This document shows, in pieces, positions 5,233-6,065 of a stretch of DNA of 6,065 nucleotides. The notes below the pieces were generated by a model that searched no databases, was not told the DNA's origin, and saw nothing but the letters and a program-made list of their open reading frames with translations. The stretch lies in the NCBI GenBank assembly GCA_009993495.1, contig JAACTI010000216.1:1-6065 (forward strand). The letters are read 5' to 3'. The stretch comes from Deltaproteobacteria bacterium (GTDB taxonomy: Bacteria; Desulfobacterota; Desulfuromonadia; Desulfuromonadales; Geopsychrobacteraceae). Both the position numbers and the translations under genes were made by a program. The stretch's first letter is position 1. Every line of letters begins with the position of its first letter.

Positions 5233-5622
5233 TTACCCTGCCGACTGCCGCACGACTTCAACACGAAAGCCATCGGGATCGGTGACGAAATAAAAATTGC
5301 CCTTGCCCGCACTTAAACCCTTGATCGGGGTCAGATCCAGCCCCATTTCCGTATGACGCTGGTGGGCGGCTTCCAGATCTGCAACCCCTACCGCCAAATG
5401 GGAATAACCGTCGCCAATGGTGTAAGGTTCCTGCTGATCATAGTTGTAGGTCAGCTCCAGTTCAAAGGGCAAGCCGGGGCACACCAGGTAGCTGAGAGTA
5501 AATTTCCCTGCGGGAAAATCTTTTTTGCGCCCAATCTCGAAGCCGAAGGCCTGCTGATAGAAAGCTTCAGATTTTTGCAGATCGCGCACCCGGTAACAGA
5601 TATGAATCATCGGGAATTTCAT
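5233..5622 (-). CDS. gloA: Glyoxalase I (lactoylglutathione lyase), VOC superfamily
   Basis: This 129-residue cytoplasmic enzyme would isomerise the hemithioacetal of methylglyoxal and glutathione to S-lactoylglutathione, the first step of methylglyoxal detoxification to D-lactate. It aligns by eye with E. coli GloA across its length. All four metal ligands of that family are present: H7, E56 (in ELTYN), H75 (in YSHLAV) and E122 (in DPDGFRVEVV). There are two beta-alpha-beta-beta-beta modules, about 4-60 and 73-125. The short bacterial size and lack of insertion loops match the Ni/Co-type enzymes. The ATG at 5622 has AAGGAG 8 bases upstream, a good SD site. It is the first gene of a four-gene operon with the TPR protein and lrgAB. 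I could not find a convincing promoter in the 73-base gap shared with the divergent lpxH-like gene. Another thiol or a related VOC substrate cannot be excluded. Confidence 0.9.
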   Translation of the reverse strand: MKFPMIHICYRVRDLQKSEAFYQQAFGFEIGRKKDFPAGKFTLSYLVCPGLPFELELTYNYDQQEPYTIGDGYSHLAVGVADLEAAHQRHTEMGLDLTPIKGLSAGKGNFYFVTDPDGFRVEVVRQSAG

Positions 5623-5658
5623 TTTTTCACTCCTTAGTTTTTTAGCGGTTACAGTTTA

Positions 5659-5687
5659 TTGACAGGGATTTAAGGGCTCTCTATAGT
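5659..5687 (+). promoter_or_regulatory. Near-consensus sigma70 promoter of the lpxH-like gene
   Basis: A perfect -35 TTGACA (5659-5664), the ideal 17-base spacer and -10 TATAGT (5682-5687) are present. By standard spacing the transcript would start at about 5694-5696, while the ATG is at 5696. The mRNA would therefore be leaderless or carry only one or two leader bases. Confidence 0.75.
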
Positions 5688-5695
5688 GGCTTCCC

Positions 5696-6065
5696 ATGAA
5701 AGCCATCTTCATTGCCGATGCCCACCTGCGGCAGCCTGCCGATGCCAATTATCGGGCGCTGCTCAAGTTTCTCGACCGTCAGGCCGACGGGCTTGACGCG
5801 CTCTTTCTCCTGGGTGATATCTTTGAATTCTGGATCGGCTATCGCCATGCCGTCTTCGCTGATCATCTGCCCCTGCTGGCACGTTTACAAGGTCTGGCGT
5901 CCTCAGGGTGCCAGCTTTTCTATGTTGAGGGCAACCACGATTTCAACCTGGCCTCTTTTTTCAACAACAATCTTAACTGCACGGTCATTACCGACAGCCA
6001 AATCATTGACTGGGACGACCGCAAAATTTTCATCTGTCACGGCGACCTGGCCAACCCCGCCAATC
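5696..6065 (+). CDS. lpxH: LpxH-like UDP-2,3-diacylglucosamine diphosphatase (5' part; runs off the right edge)
   Basis: This is the N-terminal 123 residues of a calcineurin-like metallophosphoesterase resembling LpxH, the peripheral inner-membrane enzyme that hydrolyses UDP-2,3-diacylglucosamine to lipid X in lipid A synthesis. Visible metal-site motifs are DAH (D8, H10), LLGDIFEFWIG (D41), GNHD (79-82) and CHGD (114-117). The FEFWIG stretch after the GD motif is typical of LpxH. The remaining half, expected to hold the C-terminal HxH motif, is outside the window. E. coli LpxH has GNRDF where this has GNHDF, so the exact substrate is less certain and a general phosphoesterase is possible. 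An in-frame TAG at 5684-5686 rules out any start upstream of this ATG. No SD site precedes it, and the promoter is almost adjacent. It diverges from gloA. Confidence 0.82.
   Translation, partial: MKAIFIADAHLRQPADANYRALLKFLDRQADGLDALFLLGDIFEFWIGYRHAVFADHLPLLARLQGLASSGCQLFYVEGNHDFNLASFFNNNLNCTVITDSQIIDWDDRKIFICHGDLANPAN

Noticed and set aside
5623..5695. Search for a minus-strand promoter of gloA in the divergent gap
   Set aside because: Candidates such as CTGTCA with TAAAAA have wrong spacing (15 bases), and others lack a -35, so none is reported.

Overview
The window reads as ordinary chromosomal DNA from an anaerobic Gram-negative bacterium, most likely a Desulfuromonadales-type (Desulfobacterota) organism. 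This placement is inferred from three things: a PxxKW-family cysteine-rich small protein, which I know mainly from sulfate- and metal-reducing deltaproteobacteria; an AmmeMemoRadiSam radical SAM enzyme; and an LpxH-like lipid A enzyme, which implies an outer membrane. I see no rRNA, tRNA, CRISPR array, insertion sequence or phage gene. Coding density is high and genes are tightly spaced.

Left block (1-2774, minus strand, read right to left): a YcgN/YkgJ-like cysteine-cluster protein (2454-2774), a phosphoglucomutase/phosphomannomutase-family enzyme (907-2340), and amrS (1-834, its C-terminus off the left edge). The mutase and amrS are 72 bases apart with no terminator between them, so they are probably cotranscribed.

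Centre (2775-3374): a divergent intergenic region drives the small PxxKW gene (2906-3196, plus strand) from a strong sigma70-type promoter with a strong Shine-Dalgarno (SD) site. The same -10 area is a perfect palindrome that may also serve the minus-strand YcgN-like gene. The PxxKW gene ends at a strong hairpin terminator that can work in both directions. After it comes a hairpin-rich 100-base stretch holding a REP-like palindrome and a weaker terminator-like hairpin for the converging operon.

Right block (3375-5622, minus strand): a compact four-gene cluster transcribed gloA, TPR protein, lrgA, lrgB. Gaps are 27 and 17 bases, and lrgA and lrgB overlap by 4 bases. GloA converts the methylglyoxal-glutathione adduct to lactoylglutathione, and LrgAB-type membrane proteins are linked in other bacteria to pyruvate transport and overflow metabolism. 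The operon may therefore join methylglyoxal detoxification to handling of three-carbon acids; this is a hypothesis. Divergently, an LpxH-like phosphoesterase (5696 to the right edge) has a near-consensus promoter so close to its ATG that its mRNA would be leaderless or nearly so.

The points most worth a second look are the paired eight-cysteine proteins around a palindromic promoter, the leaderless lpxH-like gene with its GNHD (not GNRD) motif, and the gloA-TPR-lrgAB operon. I did not find a clearly new multi-gene defence or mobile system.
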